A DNA stretch of 64,000 nucleotides from assembly GCA_020205615.1 (NCBI GenBank), contig CM035170.1, positions 26,322,027-26,386,026 of the forward strand, given 5' to 3'. This DNA is from Panax quinquefolius. Taxonomy: Eukaryota > Streptophyta > Magnoliopsida > Apiales > Araliaceae. Within the stretch, counting starts at the first letter, position 1. Every line of letters starts with the position of its first letter. The notes beneath the pieces were generated by a model that worked only from the letters and a program-made list of their open reading frames with translations, was not told the origin of the DNA and did not search any database. The translations under genes and the position numbers were made by a program. Positions 12,361-23,379 of the stretch are shown in pieces.

Positions 12361-12723
12361 AAGCTCATTCTTCATTATTTTCTTTACGAATTCATTGAAA
12401 CTACAGAGAGAGAAATTATAGAGAGAAGCTATAGAGAGAAAATTATAGAAAGAAGAAGAGTATTACGCTACTTCACTACTTCTATATTGAGTTCTTTTTA
12501 CGGTAAGGGTGTTATTCTTTCTTCTTGAAGAGAACTTCATTATTCCATTCATTATCATTCTCATTGGAATAACTTTTTGTAAAAAGTGGTATACCTATAC
12601 ATAACTCAGTATATACGGACATACCTATACTTGGTGAAATCCTTATGTTATTCCATTCTTATTTATTCTGTTGGAATAACTTTGTATCATGCCGATTTAC
12701 CTATACTTGGTGACATTCTTCTA

Positions 12724-12960
12724 TTATTACATTTGAACATCACATGCATGTGTTTTACAGGACTTCGGTTCCGCTTTTATTATTACATTGGAACATCACA
12801 TGCATGTGTTTTACAGGACTGGTTCCGTCTTTATCATTCTCGTTGGAATATCTATCTGTGTGTTTACAGGATGCAGTTCCATCTTTATTATTCTCATTGG
12901 AACATCCTGGTGTGAATTTCACTGACACACGGTTCCGTTATTATTATTACATTGGAATAA
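12724..12960 (+). repeat. Imperfect tandem repeat of about 60 bp, four units
   Basis: Four units share an ATTATTACATTGGAACATC-like core, an ACAGGAC word and GGTTCCG. The first two are nearly identical and the last two decayed. It lies in the downstream part of the LTR. Confidence 0.75.
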
Positions 12961-14100
12961 CTTTTGTCCATCTAAGTACGCATGCATGGTGATTTCTTTT
13001 GTTATTCCATTCTTTATTATACCCAATTGGTTAAAAACTTTGACTTCTATTCTCCATGAAATTAGTGGAATATCCTTGATATTTGCGCGTTTCATCCAAA
13101 GATCTTTTCATGGAAATATTCTTACGATCATTCTTGAATTTTACTCTACAAAAAAAGATTCATGTTGACAATTTGGACGTTAATAATTCATGGATTAAAT
13201 AATTCTTGAACTTGTTTTATTGAATTGTTATGTCATTGTTATCATCCTCATGATATATTATGTTATCTTTGGCTTACGTGCATATAGATGAACTTAGTAT
13301 GATTATGACGGGGATCATTCGGTATAATCATGGCTTGTTATAAATGATGTAATAAAAGTCCTCGGTGGCACATCAATGCAGTTGATGGATAGTTTTGGTA
13401 TGATTATGACCAGGGGTGATTCGGTATAGTCACGTGACCATTGATAATTTGATGAAAATCCTTGGCCAGGTAGTGGATGATTAGATGTGGTGGTTTATTT
13501 ATTAAAATCGAGTCTCGGCGATAAAAAAATTAATGAAAACCTTTTAAAACCTAAAAGATAGTAGATTTTATTCTCTACTTGACTCTTTTAATGGATTGCA
13601 TATTCACCTGCAGATTAAAGCGGTTGTCTATTGTATTTTATCAGTTTAACACTTGTTGAAGGCTAATGATAATTTATTACGCATTATCTTAGTCATAATA
13701 TTTCTTCTTGGGCTAGTTGAGCTCACCTTTCTTTCCTTTGTTCTCTTGAGAAATGAGAACATAGGTTGGGACGAGTCGAGAAGCGGAGTAATGGTCGAGG
13801 AGGATAGCATTAGTAGTCCTCACTTGATCTCGTGAAATAGTGTGATAATAGTTGTAATGAGGACTCCTTTTGAGTTTGTATAATATCTAGTAGACAATAT
13901 TTGTATTCAAACTCACGTTTTATGTCGTATTGTACCACGACAGTTAGGTTAGTAAGTTGTATTTGAATTTATGTACCATGTAAGTGGCGACCCAAGATGG
14001 GTGGCGTATACCTAATTTTGGGGCGTCGCAATATACATATACCTCGGGTTTATCTTTTGAGGAAGAGGTATTTATGTGACTTCTTGGTAAAGATGACTTT

Positions 14101-15887
14101 TCACGGAAATCCATGAGCGAGGCGAGATGGTGGATACTCTTTAAAGCTCCAGAACATGTGATCCCATGAGTTCAGGATTTGAGCTTGATGGTATGTCATC
14201 ATAGGTAGGTAGGAAAACATTTGAGTGTACAGATAGCTCCTATATCCATCTTTCCCCACGCCAGTGATTACAAGCTCATCATCATCTTCTTCCTCTTCTT
14301 TGTCTTCATTTGAGGATTCCATTATCTCAACGGGCTCTGGATAGTCTGGCACTAATTCATTTTTATCTTGGGCAGGAATCTCTTCTTCTACCATGGAGAT
14401 ATCATGAGGCTCCCCCTCAGCATGATTATCTTCTTATAAGTTCAGAAAATCCCCCTCAGCTGTAACATTTTCTTGAGAGTTCAGAAACTCCCCCTCAGCT
14501 GTAACATCTTCTTGAGCTGCAGACTTCTCCCCCTCAGCCGGTGTATTCTCTATCATGAGAATTTGAGGGTCTCCCCCACCGATTTGAACAACATCCTCTT
14601 TATTTACTTGGGACGATTCTTCTTTTAATGACCACACTCTTGGCTTCCTTTTTCAGCACCTTTTCATTTTCAAGAATGTACTTCTTGACTAGATTTAGCC
14701 ATAACTTCAGGATTCTCTTGAGTCTTAACTTTGTCTTTCTGAACAACTATTATACTTGAAGCGGCTACCTCGTTTTCTGCCGCACTTGGTCTTATCTCAG
14801 TGAGCAGCAAAGACTCTACGATAGAGGTGACTGATGGTCTTTTGGACTTATGTCCAACTTTGTTCTTCTTTAGGATCTGTGATATGATGGCTTGATCCTC
14901 ATCAGATTCATCTTGTTGTTGCTTCCTTCTCAGGAATCTCAGAGTCTCTATATTAGAGGACTCTAAAGGAATATCAGTTATAGATCCTTGAGGCTCTTCT
15001 ATCTGTCTAGCTTTTAGCTTCCTCTTGCCCTTGCTTTTTCTGGAAAGGGCAGAGGGTTCTTCCTTATTAATTTCTCCTTCTTGTTCTTCTTCCCTGACAA
15101 TAGACATGTTTCCAGGAATGCCTGCGTTCTTCAGATCCCCAGTTCTTTCACTAGATTCTGTCATCATTAGAACATGCTCTGCTGGGTTTCTCTTCCAAAT
15201 TTCAAACAACTGCTGGGTCATTCTTCGATTTGGGTTTATGGCTTATCCCTCTTCATCCCCAATTTTTTCACCCAGTGCTGATTGCAAAATGATACTTATG
15301 AAATGCCCATATAGCATCTTTAGAGGGCTTTTTGATTTCTTTGAGTTGAGGATCCACCTGCCGATCCACTCGAGTAATACAGCTCCATAGTTGAGTTGTA
15401 TGCCATAAAATATGGCCGTTATGAGCTTAAGTTGAGCTTCATTCACTGAGTCATGACCTGAGGTTTTGCAGCATATGCATTTTCCAATAATGTCAGCCAA
15501 GAACTCATACCTTTGTGGGAACTCCTTCTTTTTGTATCCTTTTACAGAAGGGTTTTTCTTGTGATGCATTTTCCTTAGACTCTCTTGGAAGTTTATGCTG
15601 TCTAAGAATGGGTGCCCTTCATTCTTGAAACCTAGGGCCAGATTGAAGTCCTCTTCCCTTAGTCTCATTTCTACTCCCTTTACTCGAGTAGTGATGGTGT
15701 TGTGTTCGAACACACCATTCTTATAGAACTCTTTCACTGGCTTGGGATAGATGAGTGTATCGGTGCTCAACGCCTCTTCGAGACCCGCCTTTTTCAGTAA
15801 GGCTAGCGTCTTGTGAAATTTTGGTGGAGCAGTCTTGAACTCGTCGAAGCAGAGTCTGTAGCCTGAAACCGCATTTGAAGCAGCCAT
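14101..15887 (-). pseudogene. Sirevirus downstream ORF (env-position, putative plant transposon protein), broken
   Basis: A minus-strand ATG at 15,887 opens a 214-codon frame starting MAASNAVSGYRLCFDEFK. It resembles proteins labelled putative plant transposon protein (PKPVKEFYKNGVF, VEMRLREEDFNLALGF). A single TAA at 15,243-15,245 separates it from an in-frame continuation to 14,670 that is charged and Lys/Glu-rich (SRKSKGKRKLKARQIEEPQ). Further acidic frames lie at 14,434-14,637 and 14,101-14,394. This is the position where Sireviruses carry an env-like ORF. I see no convincing signal peptide or membrane anchor, so envelope function is not supported. Function unknown. Confidence 0.7.
14410..14580 (-). 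repeat. Repeated polypurine-like motifs in Sirevirus 3' region
   Basis: CTCCCC or TCCCCCTCAGC words on the + strand occur at about 14,412, 14,451, 14,491, 14,529 and 14,571, so the minus strand reads GCTGAGGGGGA several times at roughly 38-42 bp spacing. Multiple PPT-like copies upstream of the true PPT are a documented Sirevirus trait. Here they sit inside the downstream ORF frame. Confidence 0.75.
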
Positions 15888-16406
15888 TGATTTTGTAGAT
15901 GGAAATGAGATACGACTGAGCTTTCTGCTGATTTAGGGTTTCACTTTGAGAGAGAGAGAGAGATGAGAGAGATAATCTTTTGAACTTCAGATTTCAAAAA
16001 CATGATTTCAATTTGTACTTGTAACTTCCCTCTCTCTATTTCACTTAGTGGGACAGGTGTCGATTTTTGCTTGGCTCTACGATTTTGACTGTGCAGGAAT
16101 GTACTGATTTGTCCTTGGCCTTTTCAGAGCTAAGGTCTCCTTAGGAAGACTATGATCATTGAGGTAGTCTTATGTTCATTGAGTCTGTCCTGCGATCGTT
16201 GAGTCTGTCTAGCAGTCGTTGAGTCTGATCAGCATTCATTGAGTCTGTCTTACGATCGTTGAGGTAGTCTTCTTTTCAGCTCTACGAACGTGAGCTTTCC
16301 TTGATCATGTCTACGATTTTGAGTTCAGCCTTTGTATCTGTCATGGTTAGCACAGTCTAGAGCATATATTTCATGGTTGTAGATTTAGCATACCTAGCTC
16401 ACTTAT
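15888..16406. other. Spacer between RNase H and downstream ORF
   Basis: About 520 bp without a conserved frame. It holds a GA microsatellite (15,951-15,972) just upstream of the downstream ORF start and the 20-bp tandem repeat at 16,151-16,270. It may contain the signal used to express the second ORF (promoter, splice site or reinitiation), none of which I can identify. Confidence 0.6.
16151..16270. repeat. Six tandem 20-bp units
   Basis: Six consecutive 20-bp units start at 16,151, 16,171, 16,191, 16,211, 16,231 and 16,251. The general form is TNNGATCGTTGAGTCTGTCT; the half CGATCGTTGA also occurs in the element's LTR. The period is exact, with only substitutions between units. Confidence 0.92.
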
Positions 16407-17259
16407 TTACTTATTAAATCTGGATTCATCTAGTGGTTTTGTAAAAATATCAGCAAGTTGATTTTCAGTAGGGATATATTGTAAAGATATAGTTCCATTT
16501 TGTACATTATCCCTAATGAAGTGATACCTTATTTCCATATGCTTAGTCCTAGAGTGCATGACATGATTATGAGTTATTGTTATGGCACTTGTGTTGTCAT
16601 AGTGTATGGGAATAAATTTGAAGTCGAACCCATAGTCAGCTAGTTGATTTCTCATCCATAGGATTTGAGCACTGCCAATTTGCCGAGAGTAATATATTCA
16701 AACTTACGTGGTTGAGGTGAACCTTTGAGTTTTGCTTTTTGCTAAACCGGGACACAAGTCTGCATTTCTAGAAGTTGACAAGTGCCACTGGTACTCTTCC
16801 TATCTATTTTGCATCCTGCAAAATCAGCATCTATGTATCCTATTAGTTCAAATGAGGATTCCTTGGGGTACCACAGCCCCAAGTAAGGTGTACCCTTGAG
16901 ATACCTAAAGATCCTCTTTACAGTAGACAAATGTGACTCTTTAGGGTTAGCTTGAAATCTAGCACATATGCATGTTGCAAACATTATATGCGGTCTACAG
17001 TGGCGATTAGGTATAAAGAGAGCTGTCATACCTCATATTGAGTGATATCAATACTTTTACCTTTCTCATCCTTGTCAAGCTTGGTTGCAGGAGAAATTGG
17101 TGTTTTCATGGGAGAGGCTGATTCTATGCCATACTTCTTTAGTAACTCTTTGATGTACTTGGCATGGTTTATGAAAATTCCTTCTTCAATCTGCTTTACT
17201 TGCAGTCCAAGGAAGAAGTTCAGCTCACCCATCATGCTCATTTCAAATTTGCTCTGCAT
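16407..17259 (-). pseudogene. Sirevirus RNase H and end of RT, broken
   Basis: The minus strand encodes the Copia RT C-terminus (MGELNFFLGLQVKQIEEGIFI), then LSTVKRIFRYLKGTPYLGLWYP and GYIDADFAGCKIDRKSTSGTCQ (RNase H start), and finally NTSAITITHNHVMHSRTKHMEIRY with PTENQLADIFTKPLDE. These are standard Copia RNase H blocks in the right order. Frames change at 17,029 and around 16,660-16,740, where a block is lost. RNase H removes the RNA strand during reverse transcription. Confidence 0.85.
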
Positions 17260-17933
17260 TAGCTTAGAGAATCTCTTGCATAACTTTTCGTCAGTAGAAC
17301 CAAAGATAATGTCATCAACATAGATTTGAACTAGTAGGACTTTGTCTTTAAGCTTTCTAAGAAACAGTGTGGTATCTACTCTACCTCTAGTGAACCCATT
17401 TTCGATTAAGAAGTTAGTCAGTGTTTCATACCATACTCTAGGTGCTTGTTTAAGACCATATAAGGCTTTATCTAATCTATAGACATAATTGGAATGTGAT
17501 GGATTGATGAAACCTGGAGGTTGTTCTAATAGACTTCTTCTTGGAGTTCTCCATTTAGAAATGCACTCTTGACATCTATTTGAAAGACTTTGAACTTCAT
17601 ATGGGCAGCAAAGGCAAGAAAGATTCTGATGGCTTCCAGTCTGGAAACAGGTGCAAATGTTTCATCGTAGTCAATACCTTCTTCTTGAGAATAGCCCTTT
17701 GCCACTGATCTTGCCTTATTTCTGGTTATGACCCCATCTTCATCCATTTTATTTCTGAAGACCCACTTAGTTCCTATCACGGGATGACTCTTTGGTCTTG
17801 GTACCCGATCTCCATACTTTGCTTCGTTCAAATTGGTTGAGTTCTTCTGCATGGCTTCTATCAATTGGAGTCTTCCATAGCATCCTCTATCTTCTTTGGC
17901 TCTGTTTGTGATAGGAAGCTTAGATAAAAACAT
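17260..17933 (-). pseudogene. Sirevirus reverse transcriptase, broken
   Basis: The 17,526-17,933 frame carries the RT N-terminal motifs ([57 protein letters not shown]). The sequence continues to 17,260 through the catalytic region in another frame: the + strand at about 17,310-17,325 corresponds to a Tyr-Val-Asp-Asp motif. A one-base difference near 17,525 breaks the frame. The leading part contains a foreign start ([17 protein letters not shown]) that is likely out-of-frame linker. Confidence 0.83.
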
Positions 17934-18211
17934 TCATTCCGAGTAGCGACTCTTGTTTTGACTTTGGCACTTCGGATCTCCAATGATTAGATCTGAGTGT
18001 GATCTCTTGCCCATCTGTTCTTGGTTGGGACATACGTCACGATGCCTTCTGTCTTAAATCTTCAAGGTCTATCTCTTCTTCTTGGAGTGGAGGCTCATTT
18101 GTCTTGCATGGACCTCTCTACGATCACATTCTCATGCTCTCTGATTTCACTTTATCTGGCAAAGACTGATCGTAGTGTTGAGCTCGATGACTTCATTCAG
18201 TAGTATCTGCT

Positions 18212-19230
18212 TTATCGGTCGTAGTGTCTTGAGGCCTTTATTTTGTCTAAGTCAGTTTCATCAAAGATGATGTGTATTGAGACTTCAACATTCAGTGTCT
18301 TCTTGTTGAACACCCTGTAAGCCTTGTTGTTTGTGGCATATCCAAGAAAGATCCCTTCGTTTAACTTGGGCTGGAATTTTGTCAAATTGCTTTCCATTGT
18401 TGAGAATGTAGCATGCACAGCCAAAGACATGGAAATAGCTGACACTTGGCTTTCTTCCTTTCCACAGTTCGTAGGGCATCTTCTTGATCGTAGAGTGTAT
18501 GAGTGATCTGTTCTGCGTGTAGCATGCAGTGTTGATAGCTTCTGCCCAGAAGTATTCAGGTAGATGGGAGGCAGCTAGTAGAGTTTTTCCAGCCTTAATC
18601 AAGGTTTTGTTCTTCCTTTCAGCTACTCCATTTTGTTGAGGAGTTCGAGGAGCTGAGAGGTTGTGACTGATCCCATTGTCTGTGCATAACTGATCCATTT
18701 CTGAGAGATCGAATTCTCTGCCATGATCACTCCTTATGGCCTTGATTTTCTCTCCTTTCTCGTTCATCACCAGTCTGAACATCTTGATTAATTCGGAGCT
18801 CATTTCATTCTTTGAAGTTAGGAAGAATACCCATGTGAATCTGGTGTAGTCGTCGACTACGACTAGAGAGTATCTTTTTCCTCCAAGACTGGTTGTTGGG
18901 ATTGGCCCAAAGAGATCCAAGTGAAGCAACTGCAGTGGCTTGTCAATAGAGTTGGAAATTTTGCTCTTGAATGAGCTTCTGGTCTGCTTTCCAAGCTAAC
19001 AGGCATTGCATGGCCTTTCCTTCATGAAGTTGAACTTGGGTAGGCCAGCTACTAGGTCTTTTGATGCCAGTTTGGACATGCTTTTGAAGTTTAAGTGAGA
19101 CAACCGTCTATGCCATAACCAGCTCATTTCTTCAGATGCTTTTGCCAGAAAACATATTGTCTCATCTGAGCTTAGTTGACCAAGATCCTTGTGTAGACAT
19201 TTCCTTCTCTTGTCCGGTTAGCTTTCTGAG
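18212..19230 (-). pseudogene. Sirevirus integrase, broken
   Basis: The 18,285-18,929 frame begins at LHLDLFGPIPTTSLGGKRYS and contains YSLVVVDDYTRFTWVFFL, then IRSDHGREF, then SAPRTPQQNGVAERKNKTL. These hold the catalytic D, D and E of the rve domain in the expected order. A frameshift near 18,340 continues into 18,212-18,445. Upstream, 18,960-19,230 encodes the decayed GAG-pre-integrase zinc-binding segment. The enzyme would insert element cDNA into host DNA. Confidence 0.87.
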
Positions 19231-20870
19231 ATGTCTTCAAATCTCGACTTGACATTGATTATTGAGGAATGTCTCTTGATGACCCTTGTCACAGAGTTGG
19301 TGATACTTGGAAGGTTGTGTTGAAGACCTTCCACATAGGCTACTTTCTTTGAAGATCTTTGCACCATTGCTGCTGTGAGCCATATCCTCTTGTCTTGCGG
19401 CCGTTATCTCCAAAGATGGTGAGGGGCCTTCCTATTCTATGTAGTTAGATAGTAGAGCTTTGTTCCTGTCGTATGCCTCGGCATCCACATCCCAGATACC
19501 ATGTTGAGGTCGTGGAGCTCTTTTCTGTCAAAATATTTGAACCTTCATTTTGGTACCCATATTTGCATGGGTCCTTCATTGTTAGTATCTTTGGGGACCC
19601 AAATCATCTAATCTTGGGTTTCACATGCATGGAGTTATAATAACATTTTGTGGCCCTATGACCATATTTATTGCATATGAAACATCTATTATGATGCATG
19701 CACAATGTGTGCATGATGATTCATCTTCCATTTGGACTTGTGTGGTTCTTTAGTTAACCTTACATTAAAGCCCGATTCTCTTTCTTCCACGTGTCCTTAG
19801 ATTTCATAAATAGTGATGAGTGTGCCTTACCTCTCTGTACCTTCCCGTTGATTCGTGAGAGTTGGTCTTGCTTGACTCTACGATTCTTGAGGTTGGTGAG
19901 TAGAGGTTGGATTCTCTTCTCCTTTATAAAGCCAGCGGCGTGAGATCCTTTACTTCTCTGAGTATAACTAGAAACAGTAGAACAAGGTTGAGCGGCACTT
20001 CCAATGTGAGAGGATTTCACAAAGGCAATGCCTCTATCAAAACTTGAGGCATTACTAGTGCTAGTTTCCACTTGTCTTTTCCACACTGGCTCGAGATGAA
20101 TTCCCCAAAGCTTTGAGACTTGTTACATCGAAAGTGCTTCTCGACTAGAGAAGCGGGCGATCCATGGACGATGAGGATTTGTTCCATGCGAGATAGTCTT
20201 CTCTAGGTCCTCGACTTTAGAGGTTAGAATAGACTCTCTTTGTGCGTTGAGTGTGTTTATGCATTTTAAGGTCTCATTCTCGGCCTCAAGCTTGGAAAGA
20301 AGATTAGTACTTAGAAGGGTTGTTTCAAGCTCTTCTTGAACTTTCTTCTTTTCCTCTTGAAGAAGTGAATGATCTTTAGACAAGACTACGAACCACTTCA
20401 TGTATTGATGTAGATCGATGAGTTATGCCATACGATCACAGTTCTTAAGTCATTCATGTCTACATCAGGTGAGTTGAAATCAAATACCTCGTCGAGACTT
20501 ACATCATGTATGTTGAGGCTTTGTTTGTCTTTTGCATGTTTGGCCATTAAGTACAGATTAGCCATATTTGGTTCTTCTTCATCTCCGGAGTCAGCATTTG
20601 AGTCATTATCTGAGTCACTCCACGATCCTCCAGCTACCAGGCCTTTGTCTCTTTTCTGAGGCCTCTTGTTTCCCTTGTATTCCTTCTTTGCATGTGTTTT
20701 TTTCTTTAGTTCTTCTTTGATAGGTTTGTTGCAGTTGGCGATGAAGTGGCTAGGCTTTTTGCAGTTGTAGCATAGGTCATTCATTTGCTCTTGACTGCTA
20801 TAATTGTTGACCTTCTTTGGCTTGCTAATTCTGCCTTGTCGCATGAACCTTCTTAGTCTCTTAACCAGCA
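19231..20870 (-). pseudogene. Sirevirus gag C-terminal part, zinc knuckle and protease region, broken
   Basis: The 20,398-20,871 frame has a CCHC zinc knuckle (CYNCKKPSHFIANC) followed by a basic stretch and an acidic Asp/Asn-rich stretch (GGSWSDSDNDSNADSGDEEE). The 20,123-20,401 frame is coiled-coil-like (LLQEEKKKVQEELETTLLST). This long insertion between knuckle and protease is usual in Sirevirus Gag. The protease zone around 19,400-19,750 is heavily decayed and I could not place its DTG motif with confidence. Confidence 0.7.
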
Positions 20871-21667
20871 TAGCAAAGTCATCATCATCATCTTCATCAT
20901 CATCAGAGTCAATCTCAGTGTTGACCTTTGATGCACTTTCAGTTGCCTTGAAAGCAGCACCCTTATCCTTCCTTCTTCCTTCGATAAGGTTTGACCGTTG
21001 GGTCGACTCCGGTTAGTATGTCGGGAGATTTCCATATAGTTGTTGAACTGTCATGTTGTTGAGATTCTTTGACTCTCTTATTGCAGTGGTCTTGGCATCC
21101 CACCTCCTTGGTAGGGCTCTCATGAATTTTATGGTCAGATCTTTGTTAGGATAGACCTTTCCATATGCTCGTAGAGAGTTGAGCAGAACATTAAATCTTT
21201 CATAGGTGGCAGTTACATTTTCTCCTTGCACGTGAAAGCGAACATTTAAATCTTCTTTGTGTTAGAAGAGACTATTTGTTCTCTCTAACTTCTTGAGTTC
21301 CTTCGTGCATGATCGGTGAAGCTTCCCAAACTTCCTTATTTTGTTTTTGTTGTTTACAAAATTTTTCAAGCAGATCGTCCTCTAAGTTGGAGCAGGATGT
21401 TCTTAGCCTTTTTATCAAGTTAGACGACTCTTTTCTCGTTGTCATAAACTTTTCTTTAACTTTGATCATATCTGGTTTGGATCGTCGATTGGTTGGTGCA
21501 AGCTTGGTTGGAATATAGGGCCCATTTTGAACGGTCTCAAATAGATCTTCATCTATTGAGTCCATGTACGCTTGCATCCTGACTTTCCAGTTAGCAAATT
21601 TATCCTTGTTGCACATTGGTGGCTTGCTGCCTCCCCCGGTCCTGGATTCGCTTGGTACGAGTGCCAT
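20853..21667 (-). pseudogene. Sirevirus gag N-terminal part, broken
   Basis: The minus-strand ATG at 21,667 gives MALVPSESRTGGGSKPP, then FANWKVRMQAYMDSIDEDLF, the W..M..Y start typical of Copia Gag. The frame ends at 21,272. The conserved continuation (ENVTATYERFNVLLNSLRAYGK, IKFMRALPRRWDAKTTAI) is in another frame at 21,013-21,231, so a frameshift lies between. The start lies 53 bp downstream of the LTR end. Confidence 0.82.
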
Positions 21668-21707
21668 TGGATCTACTAAAGCTTGTAAGCTATAAAATAG
21701 AACCTAC

Positions 21708-21719
21708 TTTGATACCAAT
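21708..21719 (-). promoter_or_regulatory. Sirevirus primer binding site
   Basis: The minus strand reads ATTGGTATCAAA immediately after the LTR end CTAACA. TGGTATCA is the complement of the initiator methionine tRNA 3' end, the usual Copia primer. Confidence 0.8.
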
Positions 21720-23278
21720 TGTTAGTTCCTAGTTGGCACAATAGTTATCTAGAAGGGGGGTTGAATAGATATTTAAAAATCTTTTCGTTTTAAACTTGTT
21801 CTTTGATAATGATTAAAACTTAACGGAATAAATGTTTGTTTTAATCTTCTTTACCAAGCAATGGAGTAATGAGGTGAGGCCAGTTATGGCAGTTATAACA
21901 GATATAGCAATTATGATATGAATGTAAATGACATAGTCATTTTTAAGTGGTTGAGAACACTTAAAGCTCTGAGTCCACTCTTCTACTCTCAGCAGTAGGA
22001 TATCCACTAAGGATATACATTACAACTTCCGAATCACATGATTCCTTCTAGACCAAGGCCGATCTAGGAACTTCTTAGTTCACTCTTGAACTCTTCAAGT
22101 CCAGCGAGACTTGGCTTTCTTATAGTTCACTCTGAACTCTTCAAGTCCAGCAGACTTGGTACTCTTCTTGATTGGTTGATAATGTTGTGTTCTTGATGGT
22201 TTGCTACTCGATTCATTTGTGTAAGCACTTGTTCTAAAGAAGCTGAGTAGTGAGCAAGCTTTCCAATATCTCAGTTCGTAGAGTTGAGCTTGAGAGAGAT
22301 GTTCACGTTGTTTGTTCAATGCTTGCTTAGTTCTTTCTCATATGTCTGATCTGCATATATGTGATGTTGAAAACTATCCGTTGGATCCATCCGTTGTGGC
22401 ATTAAATGCGTCTGAACTTTTTGTACTGTGATGGAGACATTTATGCACATCTTCTAAAATTGCATCCTGGCCCACTGACACAACAGACGCTTTCTCACCT
22501 ACCACCTGAGAAGGTGTTTTGTCCCTCTTATCCATGGTATTATCCTTAGCTTCTTCAAGACGCTTCTTTGTTGCATACTAAGGATATTTCTTTACTCTGG
22601 GACTGATGAGTACTGCAGCGTCTAGAATCCATTCCTCATATGTTGAAATCTATCTTTACACAAATCATGAGGCTCGACGTTTTCTGACATGAGACATATG
22701 ATGCTCTACGATTTGGATCATGATTCTCTACGATTCAGATCGTAGTGACTTGTTGCCTTGGTGCTTGATCTGATGCTATCATGAAGAGAGCACTACGATT
22801 TCTCTTAAACCCTTGCACACTACGATCTTTACTTGCTCGTGTTGTTGACTTTCTACGTTCCCGAGAGCACACTACGATCGTTGACTTGTAAACTTCATGT
22901 TTCCTTTAGCACACTACGATCGTGGAGTTGGCTCGGCAAACGTTGGGACCACTCTACGATTTTGAAGAGTCCCTTCAAGGCAGGCACACACTACGATCCG
23001 TTAAGCTCTACGTTTCTGCCTTGACTTCTGCACTGTTGATCAGATGATACACTACGATTTCTTTGAACCTTATCTATTACATCTCAAGATCAACCTAATA
23101 GCTTTGATCTTTTCTATCTATACATTCTATTAAAGAATGATACACGTTAAGATCTTAGATCAACCTAACAACTTTGATCTATCACTAAGTCCTTGTACAT
23201 ATATTCATTGAAGGACCTTACAAATAATCATGAGCATATACATTAAAACATCAAATCATAATATGCATTCTCCCAACA
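21720..23278 (-). repeat. 5' LTR of the Sirevirus-type element
   Basis: In + orientation it runs from TGTTAGTTCC to ATTCTCCCAACA, so on the minus strand it begins TGTTGGGAGAA and ends GGAACTAACA, a good TG...CA pair; length 1,559 bp. Between 22,700 and 23,060 it holds about nine CTACGAT words, several within CGATCG palindromes. No gene lies in it; frames at 22,095-23,024 are chance. Confidence 0.85.
22700..23062. repeat. Cluster of CTACGAT / CGATCG palindromic motifs in LTR
   Basis: CTACGAT recurs irregularly about nine times in 360 bp, often preceded by ACACA and followed by T or by CGT so as to form TACGATCGT. Repeated palindromic motifs are described for Sirevirus LTRs; this cluster may be one of those arrays. 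Spacing is about 25-50 bp. Confidence 0.75.
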
Positions 23279-23379
23279 ACATACACACATTATCTTGTAC
23301 AAATCCTTATCCTTCAAATAAAAAAAAAAATAACGCAAAATTTCTTGATTTAATTATATAGAAAATGTCGGGTTGTTAC
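23279..23379 (-). repeat. Short gypsy LTR end fragment
   Basis: The segment ends in + orientation with GTCGGGTTGTTACA, so the minus strand begins TGTAACAACCCGACA, a typical Ty3/gypsy LTR start. Only about 100 bp remain before the Sirevirus LTR at 23,278. The likeliest reading is an LTR cut by the Sirevirus insertion. Confidence 0.5.

Larger units (their letters stand above)
11629..14030 (+). repeat. 3' LTR of a plus-strand Ty3/gypsy element
   Basis: It begins TGTGAGACCC after a polypurine tract and ends GGGGCGTCGCA, an imperfect inverted terminal pair, giving 2,402 bp. A good TATA box (TATAAATAG, 12,352-12,360) lies about 720 bp in, followed by A/G-rich leader sequence. An imperfect direct repeat of about 60 bp, with GGAACATCACATGCATGTG and GGTTCCG words, occupies about 12,724-12,960. 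An inverted relative of its first 500 bp lies at 34,830-35,337. The plus-strand frames at 12,586-13,835 fall in this repeat and show no known domain. Confidence 0.78.
14031..23278 (-). mobile_element. Copia retrotransposon, Sirevirus type, 3' LTR missing
   Basis: On the minus strand the order is 5' LTR (21,720-23,278), PBS, gag, protease region, integrase, RT, RNase H, then an additional ORF region (14,101-15,887). Integrase before RT defines Copia. An extra ORF after pol together with repeated PPT-like GAGGGGGA motifs in its distal part (14,410-14,580) is the known signature of Sireviruses. The end at 14,031 abuts the gypsy LTR at 14,030 and no copy of the 1.56-kb LTR follows, so the 3' end is deleted or lies beyond the gypsy insertion. 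Pol is split by frameshifts. Confidence 0.85.

Noticed and set aside
12586..12992. Two overlapping plus-strand frames of 109 and 82 codons
   Set aside because: They lie in the tandem repeat of an LTR, have low-complexity hydrophobic composition and no domain.
15243..15887. A true viral-type envelope protein in the Sirevirus-type element
   Set aside because: Only position supports it. I see no convincing signal peptide, glycoprotein features or membrane anchor.
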